A model generated the notes under the pieces. It saw nothing but the letters and a program-made list of their open reading frames with translations, did not search any database and was not told the DNA's origin. This document shows, in pieces, positions 10,141 through 22,100 of a stretch of 64,000 bases of DNA; positions within the stretch are counted from its first letter, which is position 1; every line of letters begins with the position of its first letter. This DNA is from Pelobates cultripes (taxonomy: Eukaryota > Chordata > Amphibia > Anura > Pelobatidae). Location: positions 148,016,264-148,080,263 of the forward strand of contig OW240920.1 in assembly GCA_933207985.1 (NCBI GenBank), given 5' to 3'. A program made the position numbers and the translations under genes.

Positions 10141-13100
10141 GTAAGCTATCCTTCTAAACATAATATATCGGGGACTGGGCATACAATAATGGGGGGCTGT
10201 AACATTATATATCAGGGACTAGGCATACGATAATGGGGGGCTGTAACATTATATATCGGGGACTGGGCATACGATAATGGGGGGCTGTAACATTATATAT
10301 CGGGGACTGGGCATACGATAATGGGGGGCTGTAACATTATATATCGGGGACTGGGCATACGATAATGGGGGGCTGTAACATTATATATCGGGGACTGGGC
10401 ATACGATAATGGGGGGCTGTAACATTATATATCGGGGACTGGGCATACGATAATGGGGGGCTGTAACATTATATATCGGGGACTGGGCATACGATAATGG
10501 GGGGCTGTAACATTATATATCGGGGACTGGGCATACGATAATGGGGGGCTGTAACATTATATATCGGGGACTGGGCATACGATAATGGGGGGCTGTAACA
10601 TTATATATCGGGGACTGGGCATACGATAATCGGGGGCTGTAACATTATATGTCGGGGACTGGGCATCCTATAAGGGGGGCTGTAACATTATATGTCAGAG
10701 ACTGGGCATCCTATAATGGGGGACTGTAACATTATGTATAGGGTACTGGGCATCCGATAATGGGGGGCTGTAACATTATGTATAGGGTACTGGGCATCCG
10801 ATAATGGGGGGCTGTAACATTATGTATAGGGTACTGGGCATCCGATAAGGGGGGGCTGTAACATATATCGGGGACTGGGCATCCTATAATGGGGGCTGTA
10901 ACATTATGTATAAGGGACTGGGCATCCTATAATGGGGGGCTGTAACATTATATATCGGGGACTGGGCATCCGATAATGGGGGGCTGTAACATTATATATC
11001 GGGGACTGGGCATCCGATAATGGGGAGCTGTAACATTATATATCGGGGACTGGGCATCCGATAATGGGGGGCTGTAACATAATATATTGGTGACTTGGCA
11101 TTGTATAATGGGGTGCTGAGAACTCATGGTGTGAGTGAACGAGATCCCCCCAGGTTTCAGTGTAGAGAACAGATCACAGGATCATTTGACCACGTTATAG
11201 AAAGACATTAATCAGTAACAGACCGACCTTCCGGGAAGTGTTTGGCTGAGGTGGTCAGTGACAAGCTGGGAGACATGAAGTCCAGATACCTATCAGTTTC
11301 ACATCGCCAACATTCTACCAAAAGAAAGGCTTAGCGGCACTAGAACTTACACTTACTGTCTGTAATACTACTCCAGGAGGGACTTAACCCTGGGTTTACA
11401 AACAAACAAAGTTGTGTAGGCACTTCCATTAAAAACAGTAAATGGATAACCAATGGGTGTAATAAAGGTGTACTTCCCTACCACCGCAGAATAATATCCA
11501 ACAAAATACAATTCCAATTTTAAATGAAACAGTAATACAAGGAAAGAAAGATAGTTGTGTAGGCGCTTCCAATGTATCCGTCGGGAGCCGAAACACGTCT
11601 GCAGCTTGTTGATGCAAGGAATTCACGGAGGACTTTTGCGGGTGACTCTTTATATTTCCTGCCTTTGCTTATTATTTTTGTGGAGGTTTCCATCTTTAAC
11701 CTTAGGCTTGTTTATGCGCTAATTATATGTGTCCTTGAGTTTCTTTGTGTATTTTTTTTTTTTTATAATTGTTTTGTAATTTTTGTATTTATAAATATAT
11801 AAATGTTTGAACGCTTGCTGTGATCCGGTGTTCCTGTTGGAGACACACATTCATAGACTGAATTGGCACCCTTGAGCTGTTTGTATAGAGCCTGGCACGG
11901 CTCGACCTTTGTGAGTTCTATTCTTCCCTCATAATCTGAATTGACTGTATTTTTACAGATTGCATGGCAGATATTTGTTTTCTGATCTTCCAGATGTGAT
12001 TATTACTCTTGTAACCCAGTATTTAAGTATATATTATGTGCTTATTACAGGTGGAATTATTCTGTATTTTTAAACCTGGGTTCCCAGTTGTAAGGCAGTG
12101 TCATCAAGCAGTGACGTGGTGAGGCAGTGAAGTTGTGAGGCAGTGACGTGGTGAAGCAGTGATGTTATAAGGCAGTGAAGGGTGAGGCAGTGATGTGGTG
12201 AGGCAGTGACGTGGTGAGGCAGTGACGTGAGGCAGTGACACGGTGAGGCAGTGACATTGTAAGGTAGTGACGTGGTGAGGCAGTGACATGGTGAGGCAGG
12301 GATGTGGTGAGGCAGTGACGTTGTGAGGCAGTGACGAGGTGAGGCAGCGACATTGTAAAGTAGTGACGTGGTGATTTAGTGACGGGGTGAAGCAGTGATG
12401 TGGTGAGGCATGGACGTGGTGAGGCAGTGACGGGGTGAGGCAGTGACGGGGTAAGTTAGTGACGTGGTGAGGCAGGGATGTGGTGAGGCAGTGACATTGT
12501 AAGGTAGTGATGTGGTGAGTGTAACGGATCACCTGGCACCCCGACTGGGTACCTCCGTTGAAGGATGCTCCTAGTGCTTACAGAGGACTTCAGGCGCTCC
12601 GCAGACACCACAACCACTGCAGACCCCACGAACTGCCGCAGCTTGGTTGGGGTCTCGCCGTCTCCTACCCACCCTGGACCTATGACAAGGCTCCAGGCTC
12701 CAGTGGGTGAACCTCTCCTCCAAGAGAGGGAAACAGGAACAAGCTCTTAAAAGATCTTTGAAGTGATTATCCAAGGGAGCATGCAGAGCATAGCAATCCC
12801 TTGCAGTGATATAGCAATTCCCCCAATAAGAGACAGGATTGAGGGTGAAGAAGAACTCTGGTTTAATGACACACACTCTGCTTTTATGCAATTCTCCCAT
12901 GCAAGGGAGGCGCCCACAGACAATTATACAATAACCAATCACACAATGGTTACATCCCACACATCTCCTCCCCTTACCCTGAGAGGTAACCCAATTATCC
13001 GTACATTTTAAAACATACTTTTTACCCAACTTTCATAACTCTAAAACCATACATACAATATTAATAAAAGTCACATATTATTAATCAGCACATTCCAAAT

Positions 13101-16100
13101 ACAAACATACCCAAAAATCATTTGAATCCGTTCAGCCGTTCGGGAGATACATATAAGTCACTTTTGACCGACCGCAAGCACATTTTAAAGGACCACTCTA
13201 GGCACCCAGACCACTTCAGTTTAATGAAGTGGTCTGTGTGCCAGGTCCAGCTAGGGTTAACCCATTTTTTTATAAACATTGTAAAGTAGTGACGTGGTAA
13301 GGTAGTGAGGTGGTGAGGCAGGGACCTGGTAAGGCAGTGATGTGGTGAGGCAGGGACCTGGTGAGGCAGTGACGTTACCTCTGCTCTAACCAGCTGATAA
13401 AAGCGATTTAAAGGAACATCTTTTGTCTTTATCGCAGAGTCGGAAGCCGTCCTGTGCTATGAGAACTCTGACCAGGGGGTAGGAACATGCCCCGATGACG
13501 CTTACCTTGGGGATGGAGTGACAGACATCGAATGCTGCTGGAACATTAAATACAGTTATAAAACGGACGCTACTTCGCCATGCCAGGCCTGCCGGTGAGT
13601 CAGGATCAGTCTTACAAGGTTTCATTAGAACCAGGACTGCCTTGTTTGTAAAGTGGTCACTGATATGATTGGGCTCACTACATATATTTTATGGATTAAA
13701 GATTAACAATTCTTTGGGTTGTTGAATGTTTTTTGTTTCTTAAAATATTACAGCTCTCCACAGGGAGAACCAAGCTTCTTAATGGTTACCAGGAAATCAT
13801 AGCAATCTCATATTTCAGCCCCAAACTCACTCATATCTCAACTGTCTGTTACAGCCCTGCTAAGTGGAGTGCCTGGAGTGAGTGGAGTCCATGCACAGTG
13901 TCATGTAAAGAAGGGATTGAAATAAGACGTCGATCCTGCATAGGGCAGGGGGATTGTGACGGGGATGCCATCGAGGTCCAAGCATGCAGCCTCCAATCTT
14001 GCTGTCCAGGTGAGATCTGCAGAACGATGAGTGGAGGATTATGTGGAAAACAGTGGAATCATTGTCAGTGGAGTTTCACACTGAAGCACTATGAGTGCTT
14101 ACTGCACAAAGAGACCCTATGTCTGTGCACTCATCACTTTCTTTACATTTCTCTCATATCTCTCTCCTCCCGTCCCCCAACATCTATCTCCTCCCATCCC
14201 CCCACATCTCTCTCCTCCCCTCCATATATCTCCTCCCGTCCCCCATATCTCTCTCCTCAACGACCAAACACCACTCCCTGCGTTCATGCATACAAGATTT
14301 CTGCCACCTCATGGTCGTTCATACGAATTGCGGCCACCCAGACGAACAATTAGATTACTGCGTTGAAACTCGTTACAAGGTGTCAGTTGGGCTTAACAAG
14401 TACACGGGTGGTCTCTGGTTCGTGCAGTTGTTCAGTTTCCGAAGAACATAATCCCAAATCACACGAACAGAGCCTTTTAAAGTGTATTTTGCAGGGCTTA
14501 TAGTCCTGAGGCAGGAGGCTGGAAAGCAGGCTCCTCCAGGCGCCCGTGGCGAGATTAACCTCGCCACACCCCATATCTCTCTCCTCCAGTCTCTCATATT
14601 TCTCTCTCCTCCAGTCCCTCATATCTCTCTCTCCTCCAGTCCCTCATATCTCTCTCTCCTCCCATCCCTCCTATCTCTCTCTCCTACCATCCCTCCTATC
14701 TCTCTCTCCTACCATCCCTCCTATCTCTCTCTCCTACCATCCCTCCTATCTCTCTCCTCCCGTCCCACCATATCTCTCTCCTCCCATCCCTCATATCTCT
14801 CTCCTCCTATCCCCCATATCTCTCTCTCCTCCGTCCCTCAGCTGTCTCTCTCCTCCCCTCCCTCATATTTCTCTCTCCTTCCGTCCCACCATAGCTCTCT
14901 CTCCTCCTGTCCCACCCTATCACTCTATTTCCGTACCACCATATCTTTCTCCTCCTGTCCCATCAAATCTCTCTCAACTCCTGTCCCACCAAATCTCTCT
15001 CAACTCCTGTCCTTCATATCTCTCTCCTCCCATCCCACCATATCTCTTTTCCCTCCCACCATATCACTCTCCTCCTGTCCTCCCATGTCTCTCTCCTCCC
15101 GTCCCACCATATCTCTCACCCCTGTCCCTCATATCTCTCTCCTACCATCACACCATATTTCTCTTTTCCTGTCCCACCCTCTCTCTCTCCTCCTGTCTCA
15201 CCAAATCTCTCTCTCTTTCTGTCCCTCATATCTCTCTCCTTCCATCCTACCATATCTCTCCTCCCATCCCATCATATCTCTCTCCTCTCCTCCCATCCCA
15301 CCATATCTCTATCCCCTCCCACCATATCACTCTCGTCCTGTCCTCCCATGTCTCTCTCCTCCCGTCCCACCATAACTCTCACCCCTGTCCCTCATATCTC
15401 TCTCCTACCATCACACCATATTTCTCTTTTCCTGTCCCACCCTCTCTCTCTCCTCCTGTCTCACCAAATCTCTCTCTCTTTCTGTCCCTCATATCTCTCT
15501 CCTTCCATCCCACTATATCTCTCCTCCCATCCCATCATATCTCCCTCCTCCTATCCCACCATATCTCTCTCCTCCCGTCCCACCATATCTCTCTCCTCCC
15601 GTCCCACCATATCGCTCTCCTCCCGTCCCACCATATCGCTCTACTCCCGTCCCACCATATCGCTCTACTCCCGTCCCACCATATCGCTCTACTCCCGTCC
15701 CACCATATCTCTTTCTCTTCCCATCCCACCATATCACTATTCTTCCGTCACTTGTTACCCTTTTGTCATTTTGCTCAGAGAATGGTGGTTGGTCGGGGTG
15801 GTCTTCGTGGTCACAGTGCTCCGTCACTTGTGAACGGGGGACAATGGAGAGGACAAGGGAATGTAATAACCCCCCACCTGAATGCGGAGGTACTTGCCCT
15901 GGAACTAAGAAGGAAGTAGCGCCATGTGATACTCAACAAATCTGCCCCAGTAAGTGCTCACTCATAGTTGTAGCATAGGGGGCTTAGAATACACTAATAT
16001 ACACTGATCAACATACAGGGATAACCTGGATTCATAGACAGGATTAGTCTACTAATTTTCACGGGGAAAATATACCCTCACATTCTGGGGTTTATCCCAA

Positions 16101-19100
16101 TGCATCCAATAATATAAAGTACATTTATCTAACGTGGATAGATGTCTGGAGTATCCCTTTGAAGGGTTTATATTATTAAAGGGTACACTCCAGGCTCCCA
16201 CACACGTTAGGTGCACTGTGTAAGTTAGGTTACAGTTAGTTATACTGGGTGGATTTATATTATTAAAGGGACACTCCAGGCTCCCACACACGTTAGGTGC
16301 ACTGTGTAGGTTAGGTTACAGTTAGTTATACTGGGTGGGTTTATATTATTAAAGGGACACTCCAGGCTCCCACACACGTTAGATGCACTGTGTAGGTTAG
16401 GTTACAGTTAGTTATACTGGGTGGGTTTATATTATTAAAGGGACACTCCAGGCTCCCACACACGTTAGATGCACTGTGTAGGTTAGGTTACAGTTAGTTA
16501 TACTGGGTGGGTTTATATTATTAAAGGGACACTCCAGGCTCCCACACATGCTAAATGCATTGTTTAGGTTAGGTTACAGTTAGTTATACTGGGTGGGTTT
16601 ATATTATTAAAGGGACACTCCAGGTTCCCACACACATTAGATGCACTGTGTAGGTAGGTTACAGTTATACCGGGTGGGTTGTTATCAGTGTCCTGGATGA
16701 CAGTGCATTTAACTATGGTCTTTCTCTCTCAGCTCATGGTTCCTGGGGAAGCTGGGGTTCTTGGGGTGCCTGTTCTGGTGCTTGTATCACAGAGGGCTCT
16801 GCGATTTTTCCTAACCAAGTGCGTCAGAGATCATGTAACAACCCTACTCCTTCGACCAATCCTCCTGGAAATCCATGCACAGGGGACAAGCAGGAAATTC
16901 AAGACTGTAAGACCCTTCCATTCTGTCCAGGTAAGAAACAGACACATCTTCCTGCTGTATAAGGAATCTGGTTTTCAGTTCGAAGTTCTGTTTAATTAAT
17001 GAAACCCTGACATGTAAAGTGTTTTCCTGGCTAATCATGGCAGCATATACACATGGGTTAGCTCCTCCCCTACAGCCAATAGGACAGGAAAACCACCAAG
17101 GTTTTAAAAGGAGGCTCCATCCCTAAGGTCCTCAGTCTTTTTCCTGTCCTACAGCCCTTAGGACGTGAGCAATTTGCTCCCTTTACTTATGGACATGTAT
17201 GTTGTTTTATCTTCATTACTTTATTTTCTGTGTTACTGTAGTACATTATGCAGTTATGCTTTTATGCTGTGATGCATTTAAGCTTTGATATCTTTAACCC
17301 CTTAAGGACCAAACTTGTGGAATAAAAAGGGAACCATGACATGTCACAGGTGTCCTTAAGAGGTTAAACTAGTGCATTATACATCTGTACCTTATTTTTA
17401 AGATTGTGGTACATAACGCGGTTGTGCTTTTACTAGGAAGCATTTAAGCTGTTGCATTTAAAACTGTTTTCATTTAAAGTTGCATGTAATACCGCAAGTC
17501 ATTGACGACTGCAGTGCTTTTGAAGACTGCAGTTTGTTTGAAAACTGTGATACATTTTGGAAACTGTGATACATTTTGAAAACTGTGATACATTTTGGAA
17601 ACTGTGATACATTTTGAAAACTGTGATACATTTTGGAAGCTGTGATACATTTTGGAAACTGTGATACATTTTGGAAACTGTGATACATTTTGGAAACTGT
17701 GATACATTTTGTGTGTTACCTTTTATACCTTGCGGCCTTTAGACTGTGGTGCCTTTAAAATTGATTTTTTGCTCCTGGTTTCCTTTTAAACTTCCTTGCA
17801 GGCACTTTTTTAATCTATGTTGCTTCCCCTCGGTCCCAGTGATTTATTCCTGGTTCCCTGGGTGTTTAGGGGCCATGTAGGCTTCAGACAGAGTCCTCTC
17901 CCTGGTCTCTAACAGCAAACACACTCGGAATAGGCCCACATGTGTGCAGTTTGTGCCTTATTGGGCCTAATACAGAGGACTTGCATTGTGGGAATACAAG
18001 TTGTGGCAGCCATCTTGGATAAGGGCAATTGCCAGAAAGTGCCTAAAATAAAGGGAAAATTACAGTAAACATACACTTATTGGGTAAGTATTGGCAGGGT
18101 CTCCAGACATGGATAAGTGCTGTCTTCAGCCTGTTTTAAAGCTGTTTCGCTGGTTTCTTATAGAATTTAACAGTGCACATTTTTTCTTAATACTTTACCA
18201 CAGGTAATATTTAGTTATTATTTGTCAGGTGTCTGATTCTTCACCAGGATCTGGATATGAGGAGAATACAGTGGAAGGAATCGGTTATGCACTGACTGCC
18301 TCCAGAAGGTTGTCGCTTCAGCATGACCTATCACTGTGCAGCCACATGACATGCGGGCAGGGCTTACAAAGTAAGTTCCAGAGGCCTTAGGGGTAAGAAA
18401 AGAGGCCAGGCTTTACCCTGTGGAGGAAGTTATTTCCAACCCCAGAACTACACCACCTAAGTTGCACACTTATGGATCATAGGTGGACGCAGACCTGTCC
18501 AAAATTTTACGCCTACCATTGCAGGAGGCCAGCCAGCTGTGATTTCTGCTGCTGTTTCTACAAACATGAGTTATGTGATTAAAGATCTAAAGGCTACTAT
18601 GAAGAGAGATATTAAAGGCCAAGATTGAAGAGGCAGTCTGAAGTCTTCTGGTTACAACTGACTTCTTCACAGAAACTTCCCTAGATGTAACTAGGATAGT
18701 CTGTGGATCAAATGGCTTTATCTATAGCAGCTAAGAAAGCATTATGGTTCTGTTTCTGGGATGATGACTCATCCTCAAAGTCTGCCCTCTACACCATTCT
18801 ATTTGAAGGGGTGGTGCTGTTTGGGGAATAATTCCATTGAAAAGGCGAATGAGGGCTGCAAAATATTGGTACCTTAGGATGGAAGTTCCAAGGATCCCAG
18901 CTCCTCATAGTCTGACCGGAGAACCTCCAGTGACCAGTATTTCTGAGATACATGAAGCTACTGGCCCTGCGGGGAATACTCCAGAGGTAACTCATGGCAG
19001 TTGGTAAACCTGCCTTTCAAGGTTCTAATGTAGCTATAACGCAGTTGTTTTGCTCTTCAGCAATGAACATATCTCTTCCATTACTAGGAGCCTCATTTTT

Positions 19101-22100
19101 CTGATTACACATACCTGGGCTTGTCATACTCTGGAGGCTTGAGTGTTATCCATGGCCCAGATTGATATAGACTGGAGTTTTTTCTTAACAGGCACGGGCC
19201 TCCATACCAACAGGAGCATTAAGACCAATGAATCAAAAGGTAAAGCACTGAAGGAAGAAGCCTTCTTGACAAAGAGGTGATTTTTTTTTAGGTCCCAGAA
19301 CAAGAGCAGTTCCAGGGACAAGTTTCAACCCCTCTTCTGGTGCTAAGAGGAAAAGCACATGAAAGTCTACACTGGATCTAAGAGGGGCCAACAAGAGGCT
19401 GAATGTTAGTCTTCAGGATGGAGTCAATCAGATCCATATCTCAAGCAATCTGGAAGGATAATTGCCTTACCTCTATATATCTCAAGGATGCTTACTTTCA
19501 GTCCAATCTGCAGAGATCTTCGGCATTAGCTCAGAAGAGAACTTCCATGTTAGTGCCCTACCATTTGGCCTCAATGCGGCCCCAAGAATCTTTCTATGTG
19601 CTTATAGTGTTATTGAGAGTCCAGAACTCCACCTGGTTCCATTATCTGGAGGATCTACTTGTGATAGCCTTAGACCCTCAGAAGGCAGGCACACATAGGT
19701 ATATAGTTCTTTCATAACTCCTAAAGTTTGGCTGCTTGATGAATATCAAGAAAAGCAGTTTCAGACCAGCTCAGTGATTGACATTCCTGAGTTGAAAATT
19801 CTAGACTCTGCTTTTCCCTATCTCGGGAACAGTTCCACAGATTTTAAAGGTTTTCTCTCACAGTTTCTTCATTTCTGCTTGGTAACAGCAAGAAAATAGA
19901 TGCAACTACTAGGAATCCGGGCTTCCACCAGCAGACTTGTCAGAGGGGCCCAATGGCATCTCTGGATTCCTTACAGATCCTTCCTATCTTGGTCTAACAA
20001 GAGAGAGATTATTGGAGCCAGCCACTTACTATGTCCTCATCAGTGGAGTTGCACCTTACCCTGGCTGCTGAAAGAGGGATTGGATCTCTGAGTTTCCAGT
20101 GAACAGAACCTCATTGGTCAATTATTAGCTCGAATTCCAGTTTTTATAAGATTGGTTGCACAGTGTTTGGACCATGTTGCACAATATTTCCATTCATTTG
20201 TATGGAATTAAGAGTCATTTTCTAGGCTCTTCTTCACTTCAGAGGCTTGCTGAAGAACGAGTGGGTCCAAATTTGCTCAAATTTCAATGCAACTGTATCC
20301 TATATCTACCAAGATGGGTATCACAGATACGTATTGATGGAATTCCAGCCCATAATGATCAGGGCACAGAAGAACAACCAGTGGCTCAGAATACCATGGC
20401 TGTTTGCTGGAGCCGAATAACTGTGCCAAGGTGGATTGGCAACCATGTCCTTACGGATCCTCGTGGTTGACGCAGATTGTTTGATGGCCATTTCTTGAAA
20501 CTACCAGGTCCAGAAGTATTTTTTACATGCTAGGACCAGAATGCTCAGGTTCAGGATACACTGGCTCAAATTTAGAATTTTAGTATGATGTACATATTTT
20601 CCTGTTTTCAACTTTCTTAAAAAGGCAATGCAAGAGGTGACAGTGGAAGACCGTGTCGACTCTAATTCCTATGATGAATAAGATGATTCTGGAACCTCCA
20701 AGGGAAATTCCTGTACGTCCAGACCTATTACAAGGCCCCATGACACACCAGGATCCTCAAGTTCTGGTGTTGATGCGGGAGTCCATATTAGTATAGGCAT
20801 CCCTGAGACGGTCATTGAGATCCTCTTACAATCCTATACAGGCTTTACTAAGCTTGACATGCTTTTGTCTGTTGGAATTACTCCTCGTTCAGGCCTTGAA
20901 AGGTTCTGTGTTATAACACTCTAGAGGAACACTTAGCTGCACTTTGCTTCATATAGGCATTGATTGAAATCATGCCTCCACTGAGTGTGGTGAAGCCAAT
21001 ATGTGACATACCAATGGTCACACGAGCCCTGACTGAACCATTATTCGAACCTCTAGAAGGAGCTTCCATGGTGGTAGCACAGAAAGTGCTGGTGGCTGGT
21101 ACCCCAGCAAGAATAATGGGTGAACTCCAGGCTTGGTCCTGTGAGAACCCCCTTTCACTACTTTTCAACAGATATGATCGTCTTGCATTTGGCACCTGAA
21201 GATCCTGCCTTTGGTGAATGCTTATCTATGTCATTCTCTACCTGTACTGAAGGGTACCGATTGAGCGTTGATGCCCCTGGTGTTTTGCTTCATGTAAGCA
21301 ACAATTGAACTCAAGCCTCCGCTGAGGGTGTTGAAACCAATATGTGATGTACCACTGGTCTCACAGACTCTGACTGTACTTCTAGCAAGAGCTTCCATGA
21401 TGTTAGCCCAGACGTTGCTGTTGCTGGTGACTGGTACCTCAGCAGGGTGAATGTGTGCACTTGCTGCACTTTGCTTCATATAGGCATTGATTGAAATCAT
21501 GCCTCCACTGAGTGTGGTGAAGCCAATATGTGATGTACCACTGGTCTCACGGGCCCTGACTGAACCATTATTCGAACCTCTAGAAGGAGCTTCCATGGTG
21601 GTAGCACAGAAAGTGCTGGTGGCTGGTACCCCAGCAAGAATAATGGGTGAACTCCAGGCTTGGTCCTGTGAGAACCCCCTTTCACTACTTTTCAACAGAT
21701 ATGATCGTCTTGCATTTGGCACCTGAAGATCCTGCCTTTGGTGAATGCTTATCTATGTCATTCTCTACCTGTACTGAAGGGTACCGATTGAGCGTTGATG
21801 CCCCTGGTGTTTTGCTTCATGTAAGCAACAACTGAACTCAAGCCTCCGCTGAGGGTGTTGAAACCAATATGTGATGTACCACTGGTCTCACAGACTCTGA
21901 CTGTACTTCTAGCAAGAGCTTCCATGATGTTAGCCCAGACGTTGCTGTTGCTGTTGCTAGTGACTGGTACCTCAGCAGGGTGAATGTGTGCACTTGCTGC
22001 ACTTTGCTTCATATAGGCATTGATTGAAATCATGCCTCCACTGAGTGTGGTGAAGCCAATATATGATGTACCACTGGTCTCACGGGCCCTGACTGAACCA

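Larger units (their letters stand above)
12090..13376. repeat. 16-bp minisatellite in CFP intron 1, split by insertions
   Basis: Units of the type GGTGAGGCAGTGACGT fill 12090-12519 and resume at about 13278-13376. The break contains an LTR fragment (12520 to about 13185) and a small palindromic element (about 13186-13270). The open frame across it on the minus strand is a repeat artefact. Confidence 0.9.

Noticed and set aside
12571..13029. Frames on both strands within the LTR fragment of intron 1
   Set aside because: They lie wholly inside LTR sequence shared with other non-coding LTR copies.
14482..15919. Ser/Pro/Leu-rich + strand frames of up to 457 codons
   Set aside because: They are translations of the 24-bp minisatellite (eight codons per unit) and merge with TSR2 in the wrong frame.
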